DNA of 19,860 bases, from positions 1 to 19,860 of the forward strand of contig CAAGAM010000102.1 in NCBI GenBank assembly GCA_900767815.1, written 5' to 3'. The translations under genes and the position numbers were made by a program. Numbering within the stretch: position 1 is the first letter of the stretch; every line of letters starts with the position of its first letter. Of the stretch, positions 1 through 6,074 are shown in pieces. The notes under the pieces are model-generated. The model did no database searches and was not told where the DNA came from. It saw only the letters and a program-made list of their open reading frames with translations. This stretch comes from Clostridia bacterium (GTDB lineage Bacteria; Bacillota; Clostridia; Christensenellales; Borkfalkiaceae).

Positions 1-1134
1 CAAAAAACGGTAGAGGACGAAATAGCTTTCGGTTGCGAAAACATTGCGTTTTCACCCGAAAAAATAAGCAAACAGATAGAAACGGTTTGTCGCCTTATGA
101 AACTCGATAAGTCGTGGCAGAGCCGCAAACTTTCGGGCGGGCAGAAGCAAAGACTGATAACGGCTTCAACGCTTGCGATGGGGCAGAAGATAGTAATTCT
201 TGACGAACCGCTCGCCAATCTTGACACGGCGGGTGCGGAACTGCTCATGTCCACGTTAAAATCTCTTGCGAAAGCGGGATATTGTATTATCGTAATAGAA
301 CACAGGCTCGACGTCGTTCTGCCGTTCGTGGATAAGGTATTTCACGTCGGAAACAGAAACGTAAACGAGATAACGGACAGAGAAAAATACCTTAAAGAGC
401 AGTCAACCGAAATAGAAGATACCTGTTCGACTTTCAGCGGAACGCTACCCGCGTTTTCGCTTGCGGACGTAGCGTTTTCGTTGAAAGAGAGAGATATATT
501 AAATGGCGTTTCATTCGATATATTAAAAGGCTCGCGGACTGTTCTTCTCGGAGAGAACGGTTGCGGCAAAACAACCCTTTTAAGACTTATTTCCCGTCTT
601 GAAAAGCCGACTCGCGGCGTGATTTTGCAGAATATAGACGACAAATTCGGACAAAAGAGTAAACAGAGCAATAAGTGGTATAAAAAGGTGGGCGTGGTTT
701 ATCAGAACCCCGACTATCAACTGTTTATGCCTACGGTGGAAAAGGAGATTAAATTCGGCGCTAAATCCGACGAATACGCCGACGAAATAGCCGAAAAATT
801 CGGGATAAAGCATTTATATGCCCGTCACCCGCAGTCGCTTTCCGAGGGGCAGAAACGCAGAGTTTCTATCGCGGCGGTAGTCGCTACCGATCCCGAAGTG
901 CTTATTTTGGACGAGCCGACGGTGGGGCAGGACTACAAAGGCTTGTGTGAAATGGTTGAAGTTCTGAATCGTATTCATGAAGAAACGCATAACACGATGA
1001 TTACCGTTACGCACGACAAGCGTTGTGCGGCGGCATTATGCGACCGTTCGGTATGGATAAAGGACGGAAAAACCTATAAAACGGGCGGGAAAGAACTTGT
1101 CGATGAGTTTTTCATTCAAATTGGAAGAAATTAA
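1..1134 (+). CDS. ECF-type transporter double ATPase (CbiO/EcfA-like), 5' end outside window
   Basis: This is the energising ATPase of an energy-coupling-factor (vitamin or metal) transporter, with two ABC domains in one chain. The frame is open from base 1, so the start lies upstream; 377 codons are visible. Domain 1 is entered at its Q-loop region (QKTVEDEIAFG). It keeps the signature LSGGQKQR (about 130-153), Walker B IVILDEPLANLD and the H-loop His in IEHR. Domain 2 is complete: Walker A GENGCGKT (550-573), Q-loop VYQNPDYQLF, a variant signature SLSEGQKRR, Walker B VLILDEPTVGQD and H-loop TVTHDK. TVEDEIAFG and NPDYQLF are typical of ECF A-components rather than ordinary importers. The T-component and S-component would be expected next to it, upstream of the window, so the substrate cannot be told. 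No clear terminator follows; a stem-loop-rich region begins 6 bases after the stop. Confidence 0.9.
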   Translation, partial: QKTVEDEIAFGCENIAFSPEKISKQIETVCRLMKLDKSWQSRKLSGGQKQRLITASTLAMGQKIVILDEPLANLDTAGAELLMSTLKSLAKAGYCIIVIEHRLDVVLPFVDKVFHVGNRNVNEITDREKYLKEQSTEIEDTCSTFSGTLPAFSLADVAFSLKERDILNGVSFDILKGSRTVLLGENGCGKTTLLRLISRLEKPTRGVILQNIDDKFGQKSKQSNKWYKKVGVVYQNPDYQLFMPTVEKEIKFGAKSDEYADEIAEKFGIKHLYARHPQSLSEGQKRRVSIAAVVATDPEVLILDEPTVGQDYKGLCEMVEVLNRIHEETHNTMITVTHDKRCAAALCDRSVWIKDGKTYKTGGKELVDEFFIQIGRN

Positions 1135-1139
1135 AAATT

Positions 1140-1425
1140 TTAGCCTGTGCTAATTTTCTTAATTTCAGCGTTGTTATATTGGCTTAAAATGGAACAGATG
1201 CTATAACGTTGACGCGTTTGGGAAAAGCGACGTAACGAATGAAAAAATTGAATCCAAGCGAAGCAAAAACACTGTATTCGTCAGAATACGGCAAACAACA
1301 CCTAATTGAACACAACCGCTCGAAAGAGCGGTTATAAAATGAGATTTGATTAGCCTCGACTAATGAAGACGGGGCGGATAATTTTACAAACCCCGTTACC
1401 GTGGAGAAATTCGGCGGCAAGTATT
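1140..1425. repeat. Stem-loop-rich noncoding island, possible small mobile or repeat element
   Basis: This stretch carries at least four hairpins: GTATTC/GAATAC (1274-1289), a perfect 8-bp stem AACCGCTC with GAAA tetraloop (1314-1333), ATTAG/CTAAT (about 1349-1364) and ACGGGG/CCCCGT (1369-1396). Two near-identical 14-mers, TTAGCCTGTGCTAA (1140-1153) and TTAGCCTCGACTAA (1350-1363), lie 210 bp apart and are quasi-palindromes. The frame of the DUF2779 remnant runs into it by chance from the right, and protein similarity stops at about 1425. The ends of the element are uncertain, and no target-site duplication is clear. Confidence 0.4.
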
Positions 1426-1678
1426 CTATGCCTTTATTGATGCAATCTGCGGTTTTGCGTTTCATTTCGTCAAGGTCGAGTTTGCCGTCGGCGGAATAAG
1501 CGGTAACTTCGATGAAATCGCCGAACAACGACATTGCGAGGTCGCCGACTTCGTTTCCGCTCTTCATTCTGCCGAGCGTGCCTTCGTCGACTTCCTTTTC
1601 TTCCGGTTTATATTTGTCGAGCCAGGTGATTTTAGGGCATTGCCAAAAGTTCGTATATTTTGATTTTGAAAAATACAT
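1184..1678 (-). pseudogene. Truncated DUF2779-family protein, N-terminal remnant
   Basis: Read from 1678, the first ~84 residues resemble the N-terminus of DUF2779 proteins: a CPK-x-WLDKYKPEE segment near residues 14-26, then GNEVGDLAMSLFGDFIEV near 41-58 and an EMKRKTADCI helix. Full-length relatives are several hundred residues long. Here the similarity ends near residue 85 (nt ~1425), and the last ~80 codons (to 1184) run through hairpin-rich DNA with no family character. The start is supported by AGGCGG about 11 nt upstream and by a good promoter at 1715-1743. The gene therefore probably lost its 3' part by insertion or deletion. The remaining fragment lacks the nuclease-like and zinc-binding regions of the family and is unlikely to be functional. 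Alternatively it is expressed as a short protein with a novel tail. The family assignment is from memory of the motif. Confidence 0.6.
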
Positions 1679-1714
1679 AAGATGTTTCCCGCCTTTTCAT
1701 TTGTTGTATTCAAA

Positions 1715-1743
1715 ATTATACTACTTTTTTCGGGATAAATCAA
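1715..1743 (-). promoter_or_regulatory. Promoter of the DUF2779 remnant
   Basis: On the minus strand TTGATT (1743-1738), a 17-bp spacer and TATAAT (1720-1715). The predicted start of transcription is near 1708, about 30 nt before the ATG at 1678. The -35 overlaps one arm of the 1731-1787 inverted repeat. Confidence 0.7.
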
Positions 1744-1787
1744 CCGATAACGGCTGCCGATAGAGGTTATGTACCGTTTTTATCCCG
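1731..1787. promoter_or_regulatory. Inverted-repeat operator candidate between divergent promoters
   Basis: CGGGATAAA (1731-1739) and TTTATCCCG (1779-1787) form a perfect 9-bp inverted repeat with 39 nt between the arms. The left arm covers the -35 of the leftward promoter; the right arm ends 7 nt before the -35 of the WYL regulator gene. Divergent placement next to a WYL regulator suggests autoregulation. This is inferred from position only. Confidence 0.4.
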
Positions 1788-1794
1788 TAAATCG

Positions 1795-1823
1795 TTGAAA
1801 AAATTCTGAAAGTATGATAAAAT
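1795..1823 (+). promoter_or_regulatory. Promoter of the WYL regulator gene
   Basis: TTGAAA (1795-1800), 17-bp spacer, TAAAAT (1818-1823). It predicts a 5' leader of about 23 nt carrying GGGAGAG (1840-1846) just before the ATG at 1853. Confidence 0.65.
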
Positions 1824-1852
1824 AATAATATCATTTAACGGGAGAGCAGAAT

Positions 1853-2872
1853 ATGACGGACAGTTCAGAAGCGAAAAAACTGCTTATCGTGCGGATTATG
1901 CAGATACTCGAATATTACAGCGACGTAAATCATCCGCTTACGCAGGAAGAAATTATAAAAAAGTTATACGACGATTACGGCATAGAAGCCGAAAGAAAGG
2001 CGATAGGGCGAAATATCGCGCTTTTGCAGGATATGTTCGAACGCGAATCGGCGAACAAAACGGCAACGGCAATTGTTATCGAGTCGGACAAGCGGAAAGG
2101 AACGTTTCTGGATAAACGACTTTTTGAAGATTCCGAGTTGCGATTATTGATAGACGGCGTATTGGCGAGCAAATATATCTCGGAGAAATATTCTAACGAT
2201 TTAATAGAAAAACTTTCGACGCTGTCGAATAAATATTTCAAGTCCAACGTAAAACACGTTTATTCGATAAAAGATTGGGACAAAACCGAAAATAAAGCGA
2301 TCTTTTATAATATCGCGACGGTTGACGAGGCGATAGAAAACGGCAGGAAGATAACGTTTGATTATAATAAATACGGTGCGGATAAACAACTGCATAAAAC
2401 GTCATCGCATAAGGCGAGCCCTTATCAACTGATTTTGCACAATCAGCATTACTACTTAGTATTTTTTAGTGAGAAATGGAAGAAAATTTGTCATTTCAGG
2501 CTGGATAAGATTACTAAAATAGAAATAACCGACGAGCCGAATACGCCTCTAAGAAGCATAAAGGGTTACGAAAACGGGCTCGATTATAAAAAATACGCCA
2601 CCGCGCTTCCGTATATGTTTACCGACGAGATTCAACGAATTACTTTTATTTGCGATGAGATTGTTATCGATCAGGTTGTGGATTGGTTCGGGAAAAATAT
2701 ATCTATCGCGAGTGCGGGTGACAAAAAATATGAAGTGACGCTGTATTCGAGTCCGAATGCTATGGAATACTGGGCAATGCAATATCTCAACTACGTGGAA
2801 ATAACCTTGCCCGCAGAACTCAGAGAAAGAATAAAAAACAATCTGCAAAAAGCGGAGGAAAAGTATAAATAA
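1853..2872 (+). CDS. WYL-domain transcriptional regulator
   Basis: A 339-residue DNA-binding regulator of the WYL type. An N-terminal winged helix-turn-helix (about residues 8-65, with PLTQEEIIKKLYDDYGI) is followed by a linker. The WYL domain (about 140-225) contains ITFDYNKYG, the ASPYQLILHNQHYYLV core and HFRLDKITKI. A C-terminal WCX-like region ends near 335. WYL domains sense small ligands or nucleic acid and often control stress or defence genes, but the ligand here cannot be told. The start at 1853 has GGGAGAG 6 nt upstream and a sigma-A-type promoter. It is divergent from the DUF2779 remnant, which may once have been its target. A 12-bp stem terminator at 3023-3057 closes the transcript. 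This gene and its flanks look more AT-rich than the window core, which fits accessory DNA. Confidence 0.9.
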   Translation: MTDSSEAKKLLIVRIMQILEYYSDVNHPLTQEEIIKKLYDDYGIEAERKAIGRNIALLQDMFERESANKTATAIVIESDKRKGTFLDKRLFEDSELRLLIDGVLASKYISEKYSNDLIEKLSTLSNKYFKSNVKHVYSIKDWDKTENKAIFYNIATVDEAIENGRKITFDYNKYGADKQLHKTSSHKASPYQLILHNQHYYLVFFSEKWKKICHFRLDKITKIEITDEPNTPLRSIKGYENGLDYKKYATALPYMFTDEIQRITFICDEIVIDQVVDWFGKNISIASAGDKKYEVTLYSSPNAMEYWAMQYLNYVEITLPAELRERIKNNLQKAEEKYK

Positions 2873-2885
2873 TAAGGAGACAATC

Positions 2886-3038
2886 ATGCAGAATTTTGGT
2901 TTTTTTGAGCAAACTTTGTAAGAGTGTAAAGCGAGGTACGGTGTTTTATTGTCGGGTGTCCTGTTATGCGGAAACGATACTTTTTATGCCGGAATTTTTA
3001 AAATCTATGGGGAACGTAAAATAAAGTGTGTAAGTTAG
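2886..3038 (+). pseudogene. Short ORF with strong RBS, interrupted by one TAA; possible gene remnant
   Basis: AAGGAGA (2874-2880), 5 nt before ATG 2886, is one of the best ribosome binding sites here, yet the frame stops after 11 codons (MQNFGFFEQTL, TAA 2919-2921). The same frame then stays open for 38 codons to TAG 3036-3038 (ECKARYGV ... FKIYGERK) and looks protein-like. It may be a small gene broken by a nonsense mutation, or an 11-residue peptide. It lies 13 nt after the WYL stop, so it would be co-transcribed. No family is recognised. Confidence 0.3.
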
Positions 3039-3057
3039 AAAAAGGCTTACACACTTT
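3023..3057. terminator. Bidirectional intrinsic terminator
   Basis: A perfect 12-bp stem AAAGTGTGTAAG (3023-3034) / CTTACACACTTT (3046-3057) with an 11-nt loop. T-rich sequence follows on the plus side, and A/T-rich sequence flanks the minus side. It sits between the convergent WYL gene and the ABC operon (last gene yerC). Confidence 0.85.
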
Positions 3058-3094
3058 TCTTGACATTCCATGACATGCCAATTGCCGATATGTG

Positions 3095-3364
3095 TTACCG
3101 ACAGAATTTTTTATAACCGCTGCCGTATTTTACGCATTTGCTTACGCGGGAAAGGGTGGCGGAAGAAATATTCGTTTCTTTTATTATTTTTTCGTACGTT
3201 TCGCCCTGAATAAGCAGTTTAGCCGCTTTTATTCTTCCGAGCATGGAATCGAGTTCTTTATAAGTGCAGAGATCGCTGAAAAATTCTTCGCAGTCTTCCA
3301 CCGTTTTGAGCTTTAATATTGCTTCGAACAGTTCTTGATGGTTGCCTTTTAAATTTTCCGACAT
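3095..3364 (-). CDS. yerC: YerC/YecD-type TrpR-family DNA-binding protein
   Basis: An 89-residue all-helical protein of the TrpR-related YerC/YecD family. Recognisable segments are ELFEAILKLKTVEDCEEFFSDLCT (about 10-34), the MLGRIKAAKLLIQGETYEKI core, and the recognition helix in TNISSATLSRVSKCVKYGSGY (about 65-85). The length is close to the family's usual 90-105. The start codon is 2 bp after the ATPase stop, so it is the last gene of the amino acid ABC operon and probably translationally coupled; GGACGG is a weak RBS overlapping the ATPase end. The regulatory target of this family is not well defined. Its position here suggests, as inference only, that it may regulate the transporter in whose operon it lies. 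Confidence 0.85.
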   Translation of the reverse strand: MSENLKGNHQELFEAILKLKTVEDCEEFFSDLCTYKELDSMLGRIKAAKLLIQGETYEKIIKETNISSATLSRVSKCVKYGSGYKKFCR

Positions 3365-3366
3365 TT

Positions 3367-4194
3367 TTATTCACCGTCCTTATCGTGTACATTTTTTAAG
3401 AAAGATTTTAATTTTTCCGTTTGAGGATTCGAAAACAGATTTTGCGGCGTCCCTTCTTCGCAGATAACGCCGTCTGCCATAAACACCACCTTGTCGGATA
3501 TGTTTTTGGCAAAACCCATTTCGTGAGTGACTATTATCATCGTTCTGTTTTCGTTTTTGAGAGATTTTATTACGTTGAGAACTTCTCCCGTAAGTTCAGG
3601 ATCCAAAGCCGAAGTCGGTTCGTCAAAGCAGAGTACGCGAGGTTTTAACGCGAGAGCGCGGGCAATCGCCACCCGCTGGCATTGCCCTCCGGAAAGTTCG
3701 CACGGGTAAGAATTCCTTTTTTCCGACAACCCCGTTTTTTCGAGAAGTTCTTCCGCCTCTTTCGCGATTTTTGCTTTTTCCGACTTTATGAATTCCGCAC
3801 GCGCGGTTTTGTTTTTTTCGGTTTTTTTAAACTTGTTAAATTTCTCTTCCAACAAAAGTCCGGGTGCGAGAACTACGTTTTCGAAAACGCTGTACTGCGG
3901 AAAAAGATTGAAAGATTGAAAAACCAGCCCGAAATCGAGCCTTTTATCGCGCAGTTCGTTGTAGCCGTATTTTATTTTTTCGTCGCAGTTTAAAATCGTC
4001 GCGCCGTCCAGAATCATCTTTCCCGCATCGGGGAATTCCAGGAAGTTTATACAACGTAAAAGAGTGGTTTTACCCGACCCCGACGAACCGATTACGGAAA
4101 CGACTTCGCCTTTTTCTATATTTAAGTTTATACCCTTTAAAACTTCGGTTTCTCCGTATTTTTTGGTAAAGTTTTTAATTTCGAGATAACTCAT
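3367..4194 (-). CDS. Polar amino acid ABC transporter, ATP-binding protein (GlnQ-like)
   Basis: A 275-residue cytoplasmic ATPase of a polar amino acid importer. Walker A is GSSGSGKTT (about 36-44), the Q-loop is VFQSFNLFP, the signature is LSGGQCQR, Walker B is VLCFDEPTSALD and the H-loop is VTHEMGFA. It is about 30 residues longer than GlnQ/HisP. The extra length is a Lys/Glu-rich helical insertion between the ENVVLAP segment and the signature (about residues 112-150). I believe this insertion and the Cys in the signature occur in related clostridial ATPases, so they are probably normal for the subfamily. The stop lies 2 bp before yerC, and the start is 4 bp after the permease stop, giving a tight operon. 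Confidence 0.93.
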   Translation of the reverse strand: MSYLEIKNFTKKYGETEVLKGINLNIEKGEVVSVIGSSGSGKTTLLRCINFLEFPDAGKMILDGATILNCDEKIKYGYNELRDKRLDFGLVFQSFNLFPQYSVFENVVLAPGLLLEEKFNKFKKTEKNKTARAEFIKSEKAKIAKEAEELLEKTGLSEKRNSYPCELSGGQCQRVAIARALALKPRVLCFDEPTSALDPELTGEVLNVIKSLKNENRTMIIVTHEMGFAKNISDKVVFMADGVICEEGTPQNLFSNPQTEKLKSFLKNVHDKDGE

Positions 4195-4198
4195 TTTT

Positions 4199-4870
4199 TT
4201 ACACCTTAAAATAAGAAAGTTTCTTTTCGAGCCAACGGAAGAAAAGCGTCAGTATTGCCGTAAACACGAGATAGTATACGGCAGTGTAGAACAACGGCCA
4301 TAAAATCCCGCCGTTTTTTATGTATCTCTGCGCGTAAAAAATAAGTTCGTAAAAAGTAATCACTCTTGCAAGCGACGTGTCTTTAACGAGAGTTATTATT
4401 TCGTTGCTCATAGGCGGAACTATTCTTTTTATAACCTGCAAAAGAATGACTTTAAAAAATATCTGACTTTTAGTCATGCCGAGAACAAGTCCCGCTTCGG
4501 TCTGGCTTTTGGAAACGCTCTGTATTCCGCCGCGGTATATTTCCGAAAAATAACAGGCGTAGTTTATGCCGAAAGTGATAAATGTAGATAAATAAGCGTT
4601 AAGCCCCGCGCCCTGTCCGAAAATAAGACCGGGACCGTAATATACGACGATAAGCTGAAGCATTAAAGGAGTGCCTCTGATAATCCACACGAAGCCCGAG
4701 CAAAGCCATTTTACGGGTTTTATCTTAGACATGGAACCGAACGCTATCAGAAGACCCAAGGGGAGAGAAATCAGAAGCGTTACGATAAAAATTTTGAGCG
4801 TTTCCCCGAATCCCGCCAGAAGGTCCAGCGATACGGAAATAAAAGAAGCGTTAAGTAATAAATTTTGCAT
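4199..4870 (-). CDS. Polar amino acid ABC transporter, permease
   Basis: Membrane subunit of the importer, BPD_transp_1 (GlnP/HisM) family, 223 residues from the chosen start. It has about five membrane segments, the family motif VWIIRGTPLMLQL (about 60-72) and the EAA loop EAGLVLGMTKSQIFFKVIL (about 124-142) that contacts the ATPase. An in-frame ATG at 4924 would add 18 residues. However, the 13-bp hairpin at 4886-4919 would then be coding, and those residues (KRKALKGAFRFNRF) are not family-like, so the ATG at 4870 is preferred. Neither start has a clear RBS; AAGGAG lies in the hairpin loop region, about 29 nt upstream of the preferred start. Confidence 0.88.
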   Translation of the reverse strand: MQNLLLNASFISVSLDLLAGFGETLKIFIVTLLISLPLGLLIAFGSMSKIKPVKWLCSGFVWIIRGTPLMLQLIVVYYGPGLIFGQGAGLNAYLSTFITFGINYACYFSEIYRGGIQSVSKSQTEAGLVLGMTKSQIFFKVILLQVIKRIVPPMSNEIITLVKDTSLARVITFYELIFYAQRYIKNGGILWPLFYTAVYYLVFTAILTLFFRWLEKKLSYFKV

Positions 4871-4885
4871 ATTAAAAAACCGGTT

Positions 4886-4919
4886 AAAGCGGAAAGCTCC
4901 TTTTAAAGCTTTCCGCTTT
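4886..4919 (-). promoter_or_regulatory. Intercistronic hairpin between binding-protein and permease genes
   Basis: A perfect 13-bp inverted repeat, AAAGCGGAAAGCT (4886-4898) / AGCTTTCCGCTTT (4907-4919), with an 8-nt loop, 18 nt after the binding-protein stop codon. On the minus strand a TTTTTT run follows about 6 nt further on. It could work as a partial terminator or as a 3' stabiliser, giving more binding protein than permease, as is common in ABC operons. Confidence 0.7.
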
Positions 4920-4936
4920 TGCATATAAAGTTATTT

Positions 4937-5758
4937 TCAGCCTTCTATCAGGGCGCGCGCCATCATATAGTCTACGATAGCCACGGCGCTCTTACCCGAC
5001 ATTACTTCAAGAAAAGCGTCCGTCTGAGCGTCTACCTGAACAAGCCCGCCGCTTAAAGAAGAGTTCGCTTTGATAAAACTTTCTCCCGCAGAACCCGTTT
5101 CCGCAGCGATTCGCAGTCCGCCCATTTTATCTGCGCCGGAATATTTGTCGGCATTCTTTTTAAGAACTACGGCAACTTGTCTGTTTTCCAAATAGGGTTT
5201 TGTAACGTCCGCCGCGCCGGTGATTTCGTCGGTTATGGTCATACCGTTCCAGATACAGTCTATTTTTCCCGCCGTAAGGTCGAGAAGTTTGTTGCCCCAT
5301 TCGATTTCCTTAAACTCTGCGGTTACTCCGAGTTTGGAGCAAACCGATTTTGCGAGGTCCGCGTCGAAACCTATCCATTCGGAACTTCCTTCTTCCCGAT
5401 AATCCATGGGTTTATAGTCGGTGATTCCTATAATAAGCGTCCCTCTGTCTTTTATCTTTTTAAAGTCTTCGCTGCTTTCGTTGGCGTCGGCCGAGGGTTC
5501 GTATTCGCTCACGCCCGCAACGCCGTATTTTTTAGCGAGTTCGGAAAGCTTATTTTCCTTAATAAGCTCTTTTATGGCTTCTTCCGTTTTTCTCGTTAAA
5601 TCGGAACCTTTTCTGAAAGCTATGCCGAAAGATTCGGTTTCGCCGCCGATTTCTACAATGGTAAGGTCTTTATAAGTCGTCGCGCCGCAGCCCGTAAGAG
5701 CAAAGCACGCCGCTACCGACATAATCGCCGCAACGATAACGGTAATGATTTTCTTCAT
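4937..5758 (-). CDS. Amino acid ABC transporter binding lipoprotein, apparently circularly permuted
   Basis: Extracellular solute-binding lipoprotein (SBP_bac_3), 273 residues. The ATG at 5758 is chosen because AGGAG lies 9 nt upstream; the ATG at 5782 lacks an RBS. Signal peptide 1-23 has lipobox LTGC with Cys24. Domain order is abnormal. Residues ~29-81 (YKDLTIVE, FGIAFRKGSDL, LSELAKKYGV) match what is normally the C-terminal end of this family. A 20-residue acidic linker follows. The usual N-terminal part then starts near 103: GTLIIGITDYKP, WIGFDADLAKSV (128-139), DCIWNGMTIT (167-176) and ETGSAGESF. The chain stops at VDYMMARALIEG, where normal members continue into the segment found here at the N-terminus. 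The usual ER after MTIT, which binds the ligand carboxylate, is replaced by DEIT. It is the first gene of the operon, under the promoter at 5813-5841. Confidence 0.9.
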   Translation of the reverse strand: MKKIITVIVAAIMSVAACFALTGCGATTYKDLTIVEIGGETESFGIAFRKGSDLTRKTEEAIKELIKENKLSELAKKYGVAGVSEYEPSADANESSEDFKKIKDRGTLIIGITDYKPMDYREEGSSEWIGFDADLAKSVCSKLGVTAEFKEIEWGNKLLDLTAGKIDCIWNGMTITDEITGAADVTKPYLENRQVAVVLKKNADKYSGADKMGGLRIAAETGSAGESFIKANSSLSGGLVQVDAQTDAFLEVMSGKSAVAIVDYMMARALIEG

Positions 5759-5780
5759 GTTTGTGATCTCCTGTTGTTTC

Positions 5781-5835
5781 ACTTTAATAATTTAGCTCGC
5801 TAAAGTATCTTCATTATACTTTATTACGATAAAGT
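5781..5835. promoter_or_regulatory. Cluster of four TAAAGT/ACTTTA half-sites over the ABC operon promoter
   Basis: ACTTTA (5781-5786), TAAAGT (5801-5806), ACTTTA (5818-5823) and TAAAGT (5830-5835) alternate in orientation. The last two form ACTTTAT-TACG-ATAAAGT, a perfect 7-bp inverted repeat placed exactly between -10 and -35. A further perfect palindrome, TTTAGC-TC-GCTAAA (5791-5804), sits just downstream of the predicted transcription start. This layout suggests a repressor operator. The regulator is unknown. Confidence 0.5.
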
Positions 5836-5841
5836 TGTAAA
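5813..5841 (-). promoter_or_regulatory. Promoter of the amino acid ABC operon
   Basis: TTTACA (5841-5836), 17-bp spacer, TATAAT (5818-5813) on the minus strand. The leader to the ATG at 5758 is about 48 nt and carries AGGAG. It is too short for a T-box or riboswitch. Confidence 0.75.
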
Positions 5842-6074
5842 GCATTTTAAGGGGGTTTTTAAAAAAATTAAAAAAATTTTTTCCTGCCCGCAAAACCGAG
5901 GTTTGTATCGGCATCGCTTTTTGGCGTACCTATATAATAAGGTTGTAAACAATATCGGATTTGTCCGTTCGGGCGGAAATTTCGGGTTGTAAGAATAATT
6001 CCGAGAGGACTATAATAAAATATATCGTAAGCTGCGTGCGGCTCCGCAAGGGGTTTTGCGCCTAAGGAGTTTTT
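5842..6074. other. Intergenic region upstream of spoIVA
   Basis: A 233-bp gap between the divergent ABC operon and spoIVA. It begins with a poly-A/T stretch (5860-5882) and has a second TATAAT near 5932 with no good -35. Directly before the RBS of spoIVA are two competing small stems that share CCGCA/CGCAA: TGCGG-CT-CCGCA and CGCAA-GGGGTT-TTGCG (about 6039-6059). No gene is seen here. Confidence 0.5.
5987..6016 (+). promoter_or_regulatory. Possible promoter of spoIVA
   Basis: TTGTAA (5987-5992), 18-bp spacer, TATAAT (6011-6016). spoIVA is usually driven by the mother-cell factor sigma-E; I could not find a convincing sigma-E pair at the right spacing, so this assignment is weak. Confidence 0.35.

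Noticed and set aside
1140..1425. Integron attC site
   Set aside because: Hairpins and a CGTTATA-like core were noted, but there is no single long imperfect hairpin bounded by paired R boxes and no integrase in view.
3880..3990. Insertion in the ABC ATPase as evidence of a novel domain
   Set aside because: The Lys/Glu-rich helical extension and LSGGQCQR signature seem, from memory, to be shared by a clostridial subfamily, so they are probably ordinary.
5759..5812. T-box or riboswitch upstream of the amino acid ABC operon
   Set aside because: The predicted leader is only about 48 nt, with no T-box sequence or terminator/antiterminator pair.
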